This document shows, one piece after another, positions 11,441 through 22,238 of a stretch of DNA of 64,000 nucleotides. How positions within the stretch are numbered: position 1 is the stretch's first letter; each line of letters starts with the position of its first letter. Below the pieces are notes generated by a model. It worked only from the letters and a program-made list of their open reading frames with translations, was not told where the DNA came from and ran no database searches. The translations under genes were made by a program, and so were the position numbers. This DNA is from Guyanagaster necrorhizus (Eukaryota; Basidiomycota; Agaricomycetes; Agaricales; Physalacriaceae): assembly GCF_019112545.1 (NCBI RefSeq), contig NW_025064885.1, positions 447,053-511,052 on the forward strand, read 5' to 3'.

Positions 11441-13721
11441 TATCAGATGCTAGCTTTAATAAGAAAGCACAAACTGTTCCTCAAAGCCAAGAAGTGTGAG
11501 TTCAAAGTATTGGAAATAGAATATCTAAGAGTAATAATTAGTGAAGGATCAATTTGCATGGACCCCATCAAAGTAGCTGGAGTAACTGAGTGGCTAGAGC
11601 CAACCAAAAAAAAAGGAGCTCCAATCCTTTTTAGGCTTCATCAATTTCTACCAAAGGTTTATTCAGGACTACAGCAAAATTGTCTGACCAATGACCCAGT
11701 TAACCAATAATGCACTCTGAAATTGAGGCCTATCACAGCAAAACACCTTTAACAACCTGAAAAGGTGACTTGCCAAAGACATCATACTAGCTATCTCTAA
11801 CCAGGATAGTTGGTTCCATATTGAAGCAGATTCCAGTGAAGGGGCCATTGAAGCCATTCTGTCTCAGGAACAGAATGATAAATGGTGACCAGTAGCCTTT
11901 CTTTCAAAGGCTCTAACAGTAACTGAATGAAACTACAAAATATACAATAAGAAGCTATTGGCTATTATGCTTGCTCTAGAAGAGTGGTGGCATTATCTCA
12001 TTGGCACCACCCAGATCCTTGAGATTTGGACTGACCACCAGAATTTCCAGTACTTTTGACAACTGCAGAAATTAAACTGACAACAGATCCATTGGGTAAT
12101 AGAGCTAAGCCAATATTTGTATACTCTGCATTACAAGACCAAAACAGCAAACAAAAAAGCTAATCTTCTTAGTTAATGAGCAGATTATGATCAGGAGGGA
12201 AATGACAACAAGAGGGTGATAATCTTGAGGCTAGAATATTTCTGGACTATAATCATGCTAACTGAAGAAGAGATTCATGAACAGATCAGAAGCACAACCA
12301 GAAACAGTAGTAAATGAGACCAATGTGTAGCCCTCTCTCTAAACCACAAGAGAGGAATGATTAAGGAAGATAGAATGATCTGTTATGACAGATAAATCTA
12401 CATTCTATAGGACTAAAGACTATGAGGCAATATAATCACTATATCACATGACCACATGACTGCTGAATATCTGAGTATTGCAAAGACTAAGAAGTTAGTT
12501 CTTTATGAATACTAGTGGCCAAAAATGAAGGGTGTGAAATATGCCAAAGAACAAAGGTCTTGACTCAGCCATGTGCTACACTGTTACATCTGAATGAGAT
12601 TCCTCAGATGCCCTGAACCCATATCTCAGTTGATATGATCATGGGTCTACCAGAATGTAACAGCTATGATGTCATACTTATCATAGTCAACTGCTTTTCA
12701 AAGGCAATTATTTCTGTCACATGCTCAATAGAACTGACATCAGAAGGATAGATGAAAATACTACACAACAAAGTATATGCTAAGTATAAAATGCCACAAG
12801 TCATGATCTCTGACTGAGACCTTCAATTCATCTCCAAATTCCTTAATGACCTCTACTGACTCCTGAACATTCACCATAATACATCCACCACATATCATCC
12901 TCAGACTGACAGCTAAACAGAATGAGTTAACCAAGAGATCAAGAAATATCTTTGACTCTTTATCAACTATCAGCAAGACAATTGGATAGAATGGCTTGCT
13001 CTAGCTGCCTTCCAACACAATAATTAGATATATTCAGCTACTGGCAAAACCCCATTCTTCATTAATAATGAGCAACATCCACTTATCATCCAGACAGCTC
13101 ACATCTATACAACCACACTCATCTCAACTGACTTTGCTACTACAATGATAAACATTCATAAAGAAATCTGTACAGCCCTCAAACATGCTATCACAACAAT
13201 AAAAGCACAATATGATAAACACCAATACTCTGTATGTATATTCAACATTAACAATAAGATCCAGTTAGACACCATCAATCTCTATCTCCTATGACCCAAA
13301 TAAAAACTCAACAACAAGCAAACAGGCCTCTTTCCTGTCCTTGCAAGTTGGCACTTTCATGTATAAACTCCAACTACCACCACACTGGAAAATTCATGAC
13401 ATCTTCAATAAATCTCTTCTTACCTCTTTCATCATGTTCACCTTTCCGAATCAAAAACAACCACTACCTCCTCCCCTAAATCTCATCAACAACAAAGAAC
13501 ATTACAAAATCAATCAGATATTAAACTATAAATTATGCAAAGTCAAGGCTCATGGAGAGAGAATAACAATAACCATTGATTATCTGATCAGCTGAAAGGA
13601 GTATGGCCCAGAGTCCAACTAATAGGTCAATGAAAAATGAATGAATGCTGCAGAAGCTATATGAGAATATAAATTATCCCTAAATTAAACTATCAGAATG
13701 ATGGTCTTAAAGGGGGGGTAA

Positions 13722-14180
13722 TGTTATGATTTTTCATTCTTTCTTACAGTAACTCCTATTTATGCTTAGTCAGGACATCTACACCAGCATTTAGGATTAT
13801 GAGACTGAATTAGTCATCACAACAAGCCCAGTTGATCATTGTCTTTTGATGTGACAATGCTATCTGATAATATACAGTGATACTATTGTAGGCAGTAATG
13901 ATACTCAAGGACAACAAGCATAATAACTATGAAAGACACAATTAGTAGTAGTATTTATAGTGACTCAGTACAACTGTATATAAGTAGGATAGCTCTCACT
14001 GGTATAACCTCAGCTTCAAGCTAAAGTTTATCTTCATACTATTTCACTCTTAAGCCAATCACAAGACCTTGAAGCATACTGATCAGTATTCACATCAAGT
14101 AGACTCTGATGTTTCACTTGAAGTGTGAAGTGACATTGGTTTATCATGTGTTTCTGATCATATGCAACTTGGGTCCAATA
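13722..14180 (+). repeat. Gypsy 3' LTR of the plus-strand element
   Basis: It begins TGTTATGATTTTTC directly after the polypurine tract and ends in a TTGGGTCCAATA block (CA end changed to TA). It matches 5154-5325 in direct orientation and 4724-5153 in inverted orientation. A TATA-like TATATAAGTAGGATAG lies near 13978. The start is better defined than the end. Confidence 0.78.
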
Positions 14181-14182
14181 TT

Positions 14183-14960
14183 ATTTGATGACTTCTCAGA
14201 GCATTTATTTTTGAAGTGTTCTTTCTTTCCACATCTTCAGTATAATTTCTTGCCAGGTTTCTTGCCTTTTTTATTGCCATCTAAGCTTGATAAAACAGAC
14301 ATAGGTTCCTCTTACTTTGAGTCTTTTCTTTTTTCACACTGCTGGCTATGCTTGACTTGCTTATGCTCCAGTTAGTTGTATTCCTTGGAAATACCATAGA
14401 TCAGATTCTCAGGATTGACTTCCTTGTTAGAACTGAAAAGCTTTGCTGCCATAAGGAGAGTTGATACATGCTTAGCAAGATAAGGGAGAATAGAGGTGAA
14501 AATTGTTGAGCAGTAATCCTTCTCCTCAATGATGACACTGATGGAAGCTAATAACTCCCATTTCATTGACAAACTGTCAAGAAACTCATGAACATTATCT
14601 TTGGCCAGGCAATGTGACTCCATAAACTGCTGCCAAAGGTCAGTTTGTGCATAGCTGCTCTTATCAGTAAACTCTTTTTTAATCTTTAATCAGACTTCAG
14701 TGACTGTGAAGAGATACTAAATCTTTATAGCAACTGAGTCAGAGATCTTTGAGAGCAGGAGATTCTTAGTTACAGCCTCACCTTTCTCTCATTCATCTAG
14801 CTCAGCTATGAGAGCTGTTGTGAATGCAGTGAGAGGGCTTAGGCTTTGATCCATTGAAGTGATCTCATCTTCTTTTGGCCTGAATGCCAGTGAAAAGGTG
14901 GAGGTAGAAGATGAACCAATTGTCACTAGACATATTCAGTGTGAGGATATTCAATGGTAG
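14183..14960 (-). pseudogene. Copia gag fragment (UBN2-like), minus strand
   Basis: Minus-strand translation gives a copia-type Gag: a segment QTDLWQQFMESHCL, then VHEFLDSLSMKWELLASI, then LPYLAKHVSTLLMAAKLFSS, and finally a zinc knuckle relic near 14200 (RCGKKEHFKNKC, with the expected first Cys-Trp changed to Tyr-stop). The best open run is 14372-14623 (83 codons). It borders the gypsy 3' LTR directly, so the gypsy element probably inserted in or beside it. Pol is absent. Confidence 0.75.
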
Positions 14961-15275
14961 GCCTATAGTCAAGGCAGCAATAGTGGAAGTCATTTGAGTA
15001 CAAAGAATAGAATAGAGTAATTCTTAGGGCTGTATAACCTCTAAGAAAGTGATATGCATTTATAGTATCTAATAGAGTATACTGTTAGCTATAGTGTAGA
15101 CCTCACACAGTGTAGCAATAAACAGAAATGCAGTGAGGGTGCTCAATGGTCTATATTCAGTATATATTATCTATCCTGACATAAAGAGGTATCAAGCTCA
15201 GCTAGCAGGATATGACAGAGCTCCTGCTTGCTAATCCAACATCATGTTCATGCATCTACCTTGTTAACTCCAACA
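14961..15275 (+). repeat. Decayed copia LTR-like sequence; only the 3' end is recognisable
   Basis: The last 36 bases (15240-15275) match the end of the well-preserved copia LTR at 17743-17778 with five differences, all C in the right copy and T here. The rest is AT-rich and I could not align it. The 3' limit is firm because a primer-binding-like site follows; the 5' limit is a guess. Confidence 0.5.
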
Positions 15276-15292
15276 GATTATGGGCTCTGCTA
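15276..15292 (+). other. Probable copia primer-binding site (initiator tRNA anticodon-arm type)
   Basis: GATTATGGGCTCTGC directly follows the LTR end. It is complementary, allowing transitions, to the anticodon stem-loop region of eukaryotic initiator tRNA-Met, the half-tRNA primer known for copia and Ty5 elements. The tRNA identity is inference from family knowledge. Confidence 0.45.
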
Positions 15293-16190
15293 CCAGTATA
15301 TCCATAACAACTGAAATAAAGCTAGTCAGCACAACAAAGCTTGCAGATAATGGATCAAACTGGATAGCATTTGAAGAGAAGCTCACAACAAGTTTCTGAA
15401 CAAGGGCCTTGGCCAGCATCTTCAAGGAACAGCTCACAAACTCTTGTACTCTGTCAAGCACAAGAGAAACTTTTACCAGTCCTCTGATACTATATTTTCA
15501 CACTCACTCTCAGATAATGATCTAGAAAAGCTGAAGACTAAACTGGAGGAATACAAGCAGAAGGAGGCAAAGATGTGTACCACCATTTATAAAGCCATTT
15601 CTGACTCTACCTTCAATGAGATCAAAGGTGAGGCAACAGCTGCTTTCATCTGAAAGAAGCTTATTGCTGTCATGATTGGCAAGAGTGATCTTGTACATGA
15701 ACATCTCCTTACCTGGCTTGAAAACATGGCCTGCCTTGATGAAGGCAATATGCATGAACACCTTGCTGAAATGAAAATCCTCTATAAACAAATTGAAGGG
15801 ATGGATCTAAAGATTGAAGACAATTAGTACACTTTAATGATCCAAAAATCACTTCCATCTTCCTATGACCATATTCATTGCACTCTCTCTGCTGCCAGCA
15901 AGTTTACTGGAAAGACTCTGACATCAGACATCCTTACTGCAGCTCTACACAAAGAATAGGATAAAAAGATCATATAAAAGGCCACTGCTGAAAATGTAGC
16001 AATATCTGCTTAATGACAGAGCAAAGAAAAGGGTCAGAGCTCTGGAGAGAAGTTGAAGAAAAAATCTGATTAATCTCACCTCAAATGCACAAATCCAGTA
16101 TATGGTAAAACTGACCATCCCATCACAGATTGTCAGTATGAAGACAGTGGAAAGACAGGACAAGGTTCAGCTTCAACAAAGAATAAGACT
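15280..16190 (+). pseudogene. Copia gag, plus strand, hypermutated
   Basis: Gag appears to start at ATG 15280 (MGSATSISITT) and goes on to KLADNGSNWIAFEEKL, the standard copia Gag opening. After frame damage it continues LEEYKQKEAKMCTTIYKAIS, then GKSDLVHEHLLTWLENMACL, then SLPSSYDHIHCTLSAASKFT, and a Lys-rich tail with a knuckle relic (KCTNPVYGKTDHPITDC). Several TGA/TAG/TAA codons break it. It stops at 16190, where the inverted repeat starts and the strand flips, so pol is missing. Confidence 0.78.
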
Positions 16191-16836
16191 AAAAGAAAAG
16201 AAAATCAAATAAGTAAGTGAATATGTTTGTACTGTACTAATTCTACATCTAACACTCTCCCTTGAAATGCATATGGTTCACTTACATGATGCCCAATGTC
16301 TCTGTAAACTTCTTAAACTTTGGACAAGCCAATGGCTGTTTAAGGATGTCAGCAATCATGTCATCAGTTGGGCAATACAGCAACTTGATGTGGCCTTGCT
16401 CAACAGTTTGCCAGATGAAATGGTATTGGACTCCAGTGTGCTTCATTTGTTCATGGAATACTGAATCCTTGGCAATAGAGAGCACATTTTGACTATCAGA
16501 GAAGAGGATAGTAGGTTTTATTGGATAAATGAAAGGGTTTGCAACAAAAATAGAGAGCTCAAAGGGAAGTTTGTGGAGCCAGATCATGTTCTTTGATGCT
16601 GATGTTAGTCCAACATATTCTGATTCACCAGTGGAGATGGTAATGATTGGCTGCTTCCTCAATGTCCATATGACAGTGCCTTGGCCCATGAATAGAATAA
16701 ATCCAGACATGGATTTCCACCCAGGCTGGTTGGCATATACTGTATCATGATAGCTCTTAGGAGTGATGTCAGGACCATCAATTATAAGCCATTGGTCACA
16801 TGTACTCTCAAGATAATAGAGAACTCAAAATCCAGC
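16191..16836 (-). repeat. Left arm of a 646-bp copia-derived inverted repeat
   Basis: This arm is the reverse complement of 16934-17579 (coordinates sum to 33770 with no gap). I found only three mismatches, all transitions. On the minus strand it carries the copia RNase H end (142 open codons, 16282-16710), the polypurine tract and the first 64 bp or so of the LTR. The spacer at 16837-16933 (97 bp) contains a short further piece of copia pol belonging to the right copy plus filler. Confidence 0.93.
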
Positions 16837-16933
16837 TCTCACATATGTCCCAGTTGGATCTTGCCCTAAAATCAGCTACTCAGTGTCAGCACTCTCACAA
16901 TTCATGGAAGACCCATATTCAACTCACCTGAAA

Positions 16934-17579
16934 GCTGGATTTTGAGTTCTCTATTATCTTGAGAGTACATGTGACCAATGGCTTATAATTGATGGTCCTG
17001 ACATCACTCCTAAGAGCTATCATGATACAGTATATGCCAACCAGCCTGGGTGGAAATCCATGTCTGGATTTATTCTATTCATGGGCCAAGGCACTGTCAT
17101 ATGGACATTGAGGAAGCAGCCAATCATTACCATCTCCACTGGTGAATCAGAATATGTTGGACTAACATCAGCATCAAAGAACATGATCTGGCTCCACAAA
17201 CTTCCCTCTGAGCTCTCTATTTTTGTTGCAAACCCTTTCATTTATCCAATAAAACCTACTATCCTCTTCTCTGATAGTCAAAATGTGCTCTCTATTGCCA
17301 AGGATTCAGTATTCCATGAACAAATGAAGCACACTGGAGTCCAATACCATTTCATCTGGCAAACTGTTGAGCAAGGCCACATCAAGTTGCTGTATTGCCC
17401 AACTGATGACATGATTGCTGACATCCTTAAACAGCCATTGGCTTGTCCAAAGTTTAAGAAGTTTACAGAGACATTGGGCATCATGTAAGTGAACCATATG
17501 CATTTCAAGGGAGAGTGTTAGATGTAGAATTAGTATAGTACAAACATATTCACTTACTTATTTGATTTTCTTTCCTTTT
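16934..17579 (+). repeat. Right arm of the copia-derived inverted repeat
   Basis: It contains copia pol from SYHDTVYANQPGWKSMSGFI through STGESEYVGLTSASKNMIWL to the end at FTETLGIM, a stop at 17486, the polypurine tract AAGGGAGAG and the LTR start at 17516. The RNase H coding stretch (17060-17488) has no stop, unlike the rest of the island. Copia pol continues slightly upstream into the spacer (about 16873), so this is the original copy and the left arm is the inverted duplicate. Confidence 0.93.
17060..17488 (+). pseudogene. Copia polyprotein C-terminus (RNase H), partial
   Basis: The 142-codon open frame matches the copia RNase H end: STGESEYVGLTSASKNMIWL, then LFSDSQNVLSIAKDSVFHEQ, then KHTGVQYHFIWQTVEQGHIK, then DDMIADILKQPLACPKFK. 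It lacks the reverse transcriptase, integrase and protease, so it is only the tail of a polyprotein. The upstream part is cut by the spacer of the inverted repeat, and an in-frame stop (Trp or Arg expected) lies just before it. Confidence 0.85.
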
Positions 17580-17778
17580 TCAGTATGACGCACCGTTCCG
17601 CATGTCTCAGCTTTCAACGACAACACTGAGATGTGGGTATCTTCTGTACCTACCTCTGTTTGACTGTATTTACTCATTATCTATGTAGTAACATTACGAT
17701 GTTCTATTCTAGTGCCCGTTCTCTTCTGAACTCTTTCTCGTTCACCACGTCCATGCACCTACCTCGTTAACTCCAACA
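17516..17778 (+). repeat. Copia 3' LTR; right part not hypermutated
   Basis: It runs from TGTTAGATGTAG after the polypurine tract to AACTCCAACA and has TGTT...AACA ends. The last 36 bp match 15240-15275. From 17580 on it carries about nine CG dinucleotides in 200 bp, whereas the preceding 17.5 kb has only about twenty in total. It is inserted in a GH18 gene on its right side. Confidence 0.82.
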
Positions 17779-18447
17779 AAAAGTTGGCTGAATTGGACAG
17801 GCTGACTTGATTGCGGGATTCGCCTCTGTCCAAGTTGAACCTATAGTAGACGTTGACAATGTTTGACACAAAAACGTTGCAACTTGTTTCGTTTGATACA
17901 GCAGTAGAGAAGTAGCTGAGAAATCATCGGCATACAGCGTCGGGACGCTTGACTAACCAGCTTCCGCCCCAACCGCCTATGCTAAGCTTGGCCTTTGTGT
18001 CATTGACATGACATCCTTTCACAAGGCGATTCAGAAGGGCAGGAGCCTCCGACCCATCCCAAGTCAAATTGAAGTTGATGTCAGGAATAGCAAACGCGAA
18101 ATCAATCCAGTCATATAGCGCGTAGGTGATCATTTCAGGAGAGTAGTCGCTAGCCCAGCTTGGAAAATAAGCTATCACTGGAGGTCTTCGCCGCGTGAAA
18201 TCTGCTTGAGACGATACTGTTTCCGAAGACTCAGATGAATAGAAAAGACGGCTTCTGAACTAGAAGACGAAGGTCCGACATCCACGCTGAAAGCTACATG
18301 CAATGTGGAATTTGACAACGGCGAGGTGGTTGAAGCTTTATTTTGTAGGGCGAAGTTGGGATTATCAGTAGTAGTAATGTCGTTATTGTCGAGGATTGGC
18401 AAGTACGCCTCCAGGGACAATATAACAAGGGTATTCAAAAGCATCAT
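17779..18447 (-). pseudogene. GH18 chitinase-like gene relic, truncated by the copia LTR
   Basis: From a likely start at 18447 the minus strand encodes a hydrophobic N-terminus (MMLLNTLVILSL), a Ser/Thr-rich stretch, then RRRPPVIAYFPSWASDYSPE, DWIDFAFAIP, KAKLSIGGWGG and NIVNVYYRFNLD. These are the first strands of a GH18 barrel and match the intact paralogue at 22239-24650. After FNLD the family catalytic segment (DGxDxDxE) is missing: the sequence passes straight to residues matching the SNSANFL region, and then the copia LTR begins at 17778. One or two introns or a frameshift are needed between the N-terminal part and IAYFPSW. Without the catalytic Glu and the rest of the barrel it cannot be an active chitinase. 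Confidence 0.8.
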
Positions 18448-18983
18448 GAGAGAAGGAATGGTAGGTTGCCCAAAGAAATACATCGCCGTAGGGTAGAGAC
18501 AAATAATGCGCACTGCCATGACGGTCACGGTCACGGAGAAGGTGTTTCATTCGTCTTGATTTGGTCTCTATCTTAGTTGTAGCACGCGGTTGCACAATCC
18601 CCAATATCACCTTGATATCACCTGCATATTCTCGTATCCTTTTGGCGTCCCTTATGAACTCAAGCTGCACATGGGAGTAGTGCTATATCTAAATGGGCAA
18701 TGACCACATCTTCTTAGTGTTAACTCAAGAACTGTACTCATAATACATCGTCAGTGCCTATGACTCTGTGCAGATGGTGCAACGAAGACTTGAAACGGCA
18801 ACCTATACTCTGCGAAACGAATTGGATTTTTTCGTCCTGTGTCAGAGAGGCACCACATGGCTGTCAAACCCTCATAACAATTATGCACTGCTTCGCTTCA
18901 GGAAGCAAGATGGTATCATCCCATCATCCTACATAAACTCGCGGGAATTCATACTGTATTTCATTCCCCACAATCACAGTCCC

Positions 18984-21900
18984 ATGTACAGTATGCTGAG
19001 GCTGATCTCTTTCTTGTTCTTCTTCGCCTATGTACAAGCCTTGGACTGGACTGCGACGCCCTTCAATCCACCGTCTATTCCTCTTGCTGTGAGAACACCG
19101 TATCTCTCGGCCTGGCTTCCTCAAGGATCCGGTGCTGCTCTCAATGATGTTTGGCCAACGTTCTGGACGGGTTCTGTACGAGTCCGAACATCGCACCTTT
19201 TGTAATCTTACAGCAAGTCTCTAGGTCCTTGGTTGGGCCGGCTTTGTCAAGGTAGATGGAACTGCCTATAGTTTCCTTGGAAGCGCCAACGTTCCCGGCG
19301 CGACCTTTCAGAAAGCTGCTCAAACGAGTTTCATTGTAAGTGATTGTGACGCAATTCAGAGCATTTATAATGCTTGCGCCTCGTGATAGTTCACATCCAC
19401 ACAAAGCACCTTTGTCCTAGTGGCTGGACCCGTTCAACTCACTGTATCGTTCTTGAGTCCCGTGGATGTAGGTTTTTTCATGCAAATTAACGTACCCAGC
19501 ACTCAATCATCTGGAAGGCAACGGACCTTGTAAAACAGTCGATCCCACTCGCATACATGACTGTTTCCGCCGCCTCGACGGATGGCGCTGAACACTCAGT
19601 CCGAGTATATACCGATATAAGCGCTGAATGGGTTTCTGGAGATACATCACTCACAGTCAACTGGACTACTTCTACCGGGAACGTCGTCGCCCATCAAGTT
19701 CAGCTGACAGATCCATCAGTACTCTCCGAGGTCAACGATCATACACAGTGTGAGTTAGCACTACTTACTATGTTCTCTCTGCATGGTTGATTACAACTTT
19801 TGAATAGATGGATCAGCTTTTTACTCTACCATCAGCGTATTTTTTCATTTCGTTGTTTTCCTGATTGACATATCTAACGTTACTGGATAGACCGATCGTA
19901 CAACATATCAAACGGGAGCTGATGTCATGGTTCGTGCACAGTTCATCAGCAACGGTGTTCTACCCAACACCCAGGATACGGATTTCCGTGCAGTCAGCGA
20001 CAACTGGCCTGTTTTTGCCCTGGCTAGCGATCTTGGTTCTGTTTCTAGTTCAACGGATTCACTGATCTTTGCTGTCGGTCATATTCGCGATCCTGCGATT
20101 AGTTATATCATCGCAAATAATGGGCATCAGGCCAGAAGCCTCTATTTCTGGAGCCAGTATTCCGATGCTGCTAGCTTAGTACGTATCTTTCACCTATTTG
20201 TATTGATCAATCCTGATGCCTGTCGTTCAGATTGAATCGTTTCTTCAAGGTTACCCAGACGCCCATTCCCAAGCGAGCGCTTTTGATTCCCAGGTTGAAA
20301 GCGATGCTTATGCGATCTCCGAAGACTACGCAGGGGTCGTTGCATTGTCTATTCGACAAGCTATGGGCTCAATGGAAGTGACTATCTCCAAGAGTACGGA
20401 TGGATCATGGAATACGGATGACGTTCTGGTATTCATGAAAGGTGGGCTTTTTTACATTGCTAATCAACTTCCTACTCAAGTTTTCTCAACAGAAATCTCC
20501 AGCGACGGAGTAAGTTGAATGGTTATGTTAAGTTCTATAACCCCGTCTCTGAAATGCTTCTTGCCGTTGAAGAATGTAAACACAGTCGATGTCATATTCC
20601 CGGCGTGGCCTGTACTGTTATACACAAACCCGACGCTTGGAAAGCACTTGCTGGAACCGCTGTTCCGATACCAGGCAACGGGTCAGTATCCCAATGCTTG
20701 GAGTATTCATGACATCGGTAGGGGAAGATTTCGTTTTGTACCCTTGTAATTACAAATCTGTCCTTCAGGTTCGTCTTATCCCAAAGCATACGGGCATAAT
20801 GACGGCGGCGACGAAGCTATGCCTGTGGAAGGTGAGATACTCATCTCTTTATCGTTGAGGCCAACTTTGGAAACTCACCTTCCAAACAGAGAGCGGAAAC
20901 ATGCTAATCATGTCTCTGAGCTATGCACAACGAACGGGGGATAATACCCATCTCACCACATACGTATGCTTTTTTTTTTCTTTAAATGGTATTCGCACCG
21001 TTCAAAGCATGTTGACAGTTTGATCTACTCGACCAATGGACCCAATTCTTGATCACGGACGCACTTATTCCTGCCAATCAGATCAGTACCGATGACTTTG
21101 CGGGATCTCTCGCAAATCAAACCAACCTGGCTATCAAAGGTATCATCGGCATTAGGGCCATGGCTGAAATTGCGTCTCTGTTGGGCAACACAGCTAAGAG
21201 CGACAACTACACTGTATGACATCCTCTATACAGTAGTATATTGCTCGGTCTGACCCATTGCCTTTGATTACTAGTCAATTGCGGAAAGCTACGTAACTCG
21301 ATGGCAAACACTGGCGGTTTCTGACAGCGGTGAACACTTGACTTTATCTGTAAGTTTTAACCTGTCCGAATAATCAATGACAGTGGTGGTAACTTCTCAA
21401 TAAAATAGTACGGCAATTCCTCAAGGTAAGGATACTTCACATGAATCTCGACAAACGTTGATGAATATTGATAGTTGGGGTTTGTCATACAACCTGTACG
21501 CTGATAAATTATTAGGATTGAACTTGTTCCCGACGTCGGTGTATGAAACGCGTATGTTCACTCTCCCTTTCGCTTTACAGTCAGCATGAAATCCTGTCTA
21601 GAAACCGCCTGGTATAAAACCGTGACAGGTAAGATCGTCATCTCAATGGCAAGCAATCACATATTCACGTACCAATCTGAACAGAACCCTTCGGGATACC
21701 ACTAGACACTAGGTTTTTTCGTTCCATATTTAGTCGAGTGAGCGCTAACATTCCCTGCAGACATACTTACACCAAATCAGGTTCGTAGCAATTTCATAGT
21801 CGGAAGCAAGATAATAATCTGTGATCAGATTGGGAGATCTGGACGAGCGCATTCATGACCGATAATGAAACACGTGATATATTTATCTTGGCGGTAAGGA

Positions 21901-22081
21901 ACTGGGCGTCGGATGGACGAAGTTCTCAGCCTCTCGGAGACTGGTATGAAACACTCAACGGTAACCCTGAAGGGTTCAGAGCAAGACCGGTCGTAGGGGG
22001 ACATCGTAAGTATCAATAAAGTTGGTTTATTTTTAATGTACTGATTGTGGCGTTACAGTTGCCTTTGCAAGTACCATTTGA
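18984..22081 (+). CDS. Secreted glutaminase A-like protein (GtaA; DUF5127/DUF4965/DUF1793 type)
   Basis: The predicted product hydrolyses extracellular L-glutamine to glutamate. ATG 18984 gives a signal peptide (MYSMLRLISFLFFFAYVQA), then the family opening PPSIPLAVRTPYLSAWLPQG and PTFWTGS. The frame can be followed without a break across about 19 short introns to TGA 22081. Conserved family blocks include VDVIFPAWPVLLYTNPTLGK, PNAWSIHDIG, YGHNDGGDEAMPVEESGNML, LDQWTQFL, DWEIWTSAFMTDNETRD and a PVVGGH end. My estimate is about 670-690 residues, normal for the family. Splice examples: exon 1 ends at about 19176 and the last intron ends at 22058. The gene lies between two GH18 genes and faces the intact one tail to tail, 157 bp apart. 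Secretion and function come from family knowledge; exon borders are by eye. Confidence 0.9.
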
Positions 22082-22238
22082 CAACGATTACCTATGGCAA
22101 CACTGACTTATTCGTTAGCTGGTGCTTTGAGGCCTATCGATAATTGACACACCCAATTCGAGCAAATTTTCAAACGTTCAAACCCACACAGCCACGAAGA
22201 TACATACGAGACAAAAAGTATGACGATACCCATTATGA

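Larger units (their letters stand above)
5326..13721 (+). mobile_element. Ty3/gypsy chromodomain retrotransposon (chromovirus), internal region, decayed
   Basis: The order is leader and gag (about 5900-6811 and 9211-9860, split by the pogo insertion), a zinc knuckle at 9654-9695 with its first cysteine changed to tyrosine, protease (about 10290-10590), reverse transcriptase (about 10980-11440), RNase H (about 11740-12180), integrase (about 12240-13400) and a C-terminal chromodomain (about 13540-13670, DYLIS-KEYGPESN and then AAEAI-EYKL). A G-rich polypurine tract (AAAGGGGGGG) precedes the 3' LTR. The gag peptide before 6811 continues after 9211, so removing pogo restores one element. Stops of the kind Trp to TGA/TAG and Arg/Gln to TGA/TAA are frequent. 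No part can be functional. Confidence 0.9.

Noticed and set aside
16262..16750. Plus-strand frames of 65-76 codons duplicated at 17020-17508 on the minus strand
   Set aside because: These are antisense frames within the copia RNase H arms; the duplication is explained by the inverted repeat.
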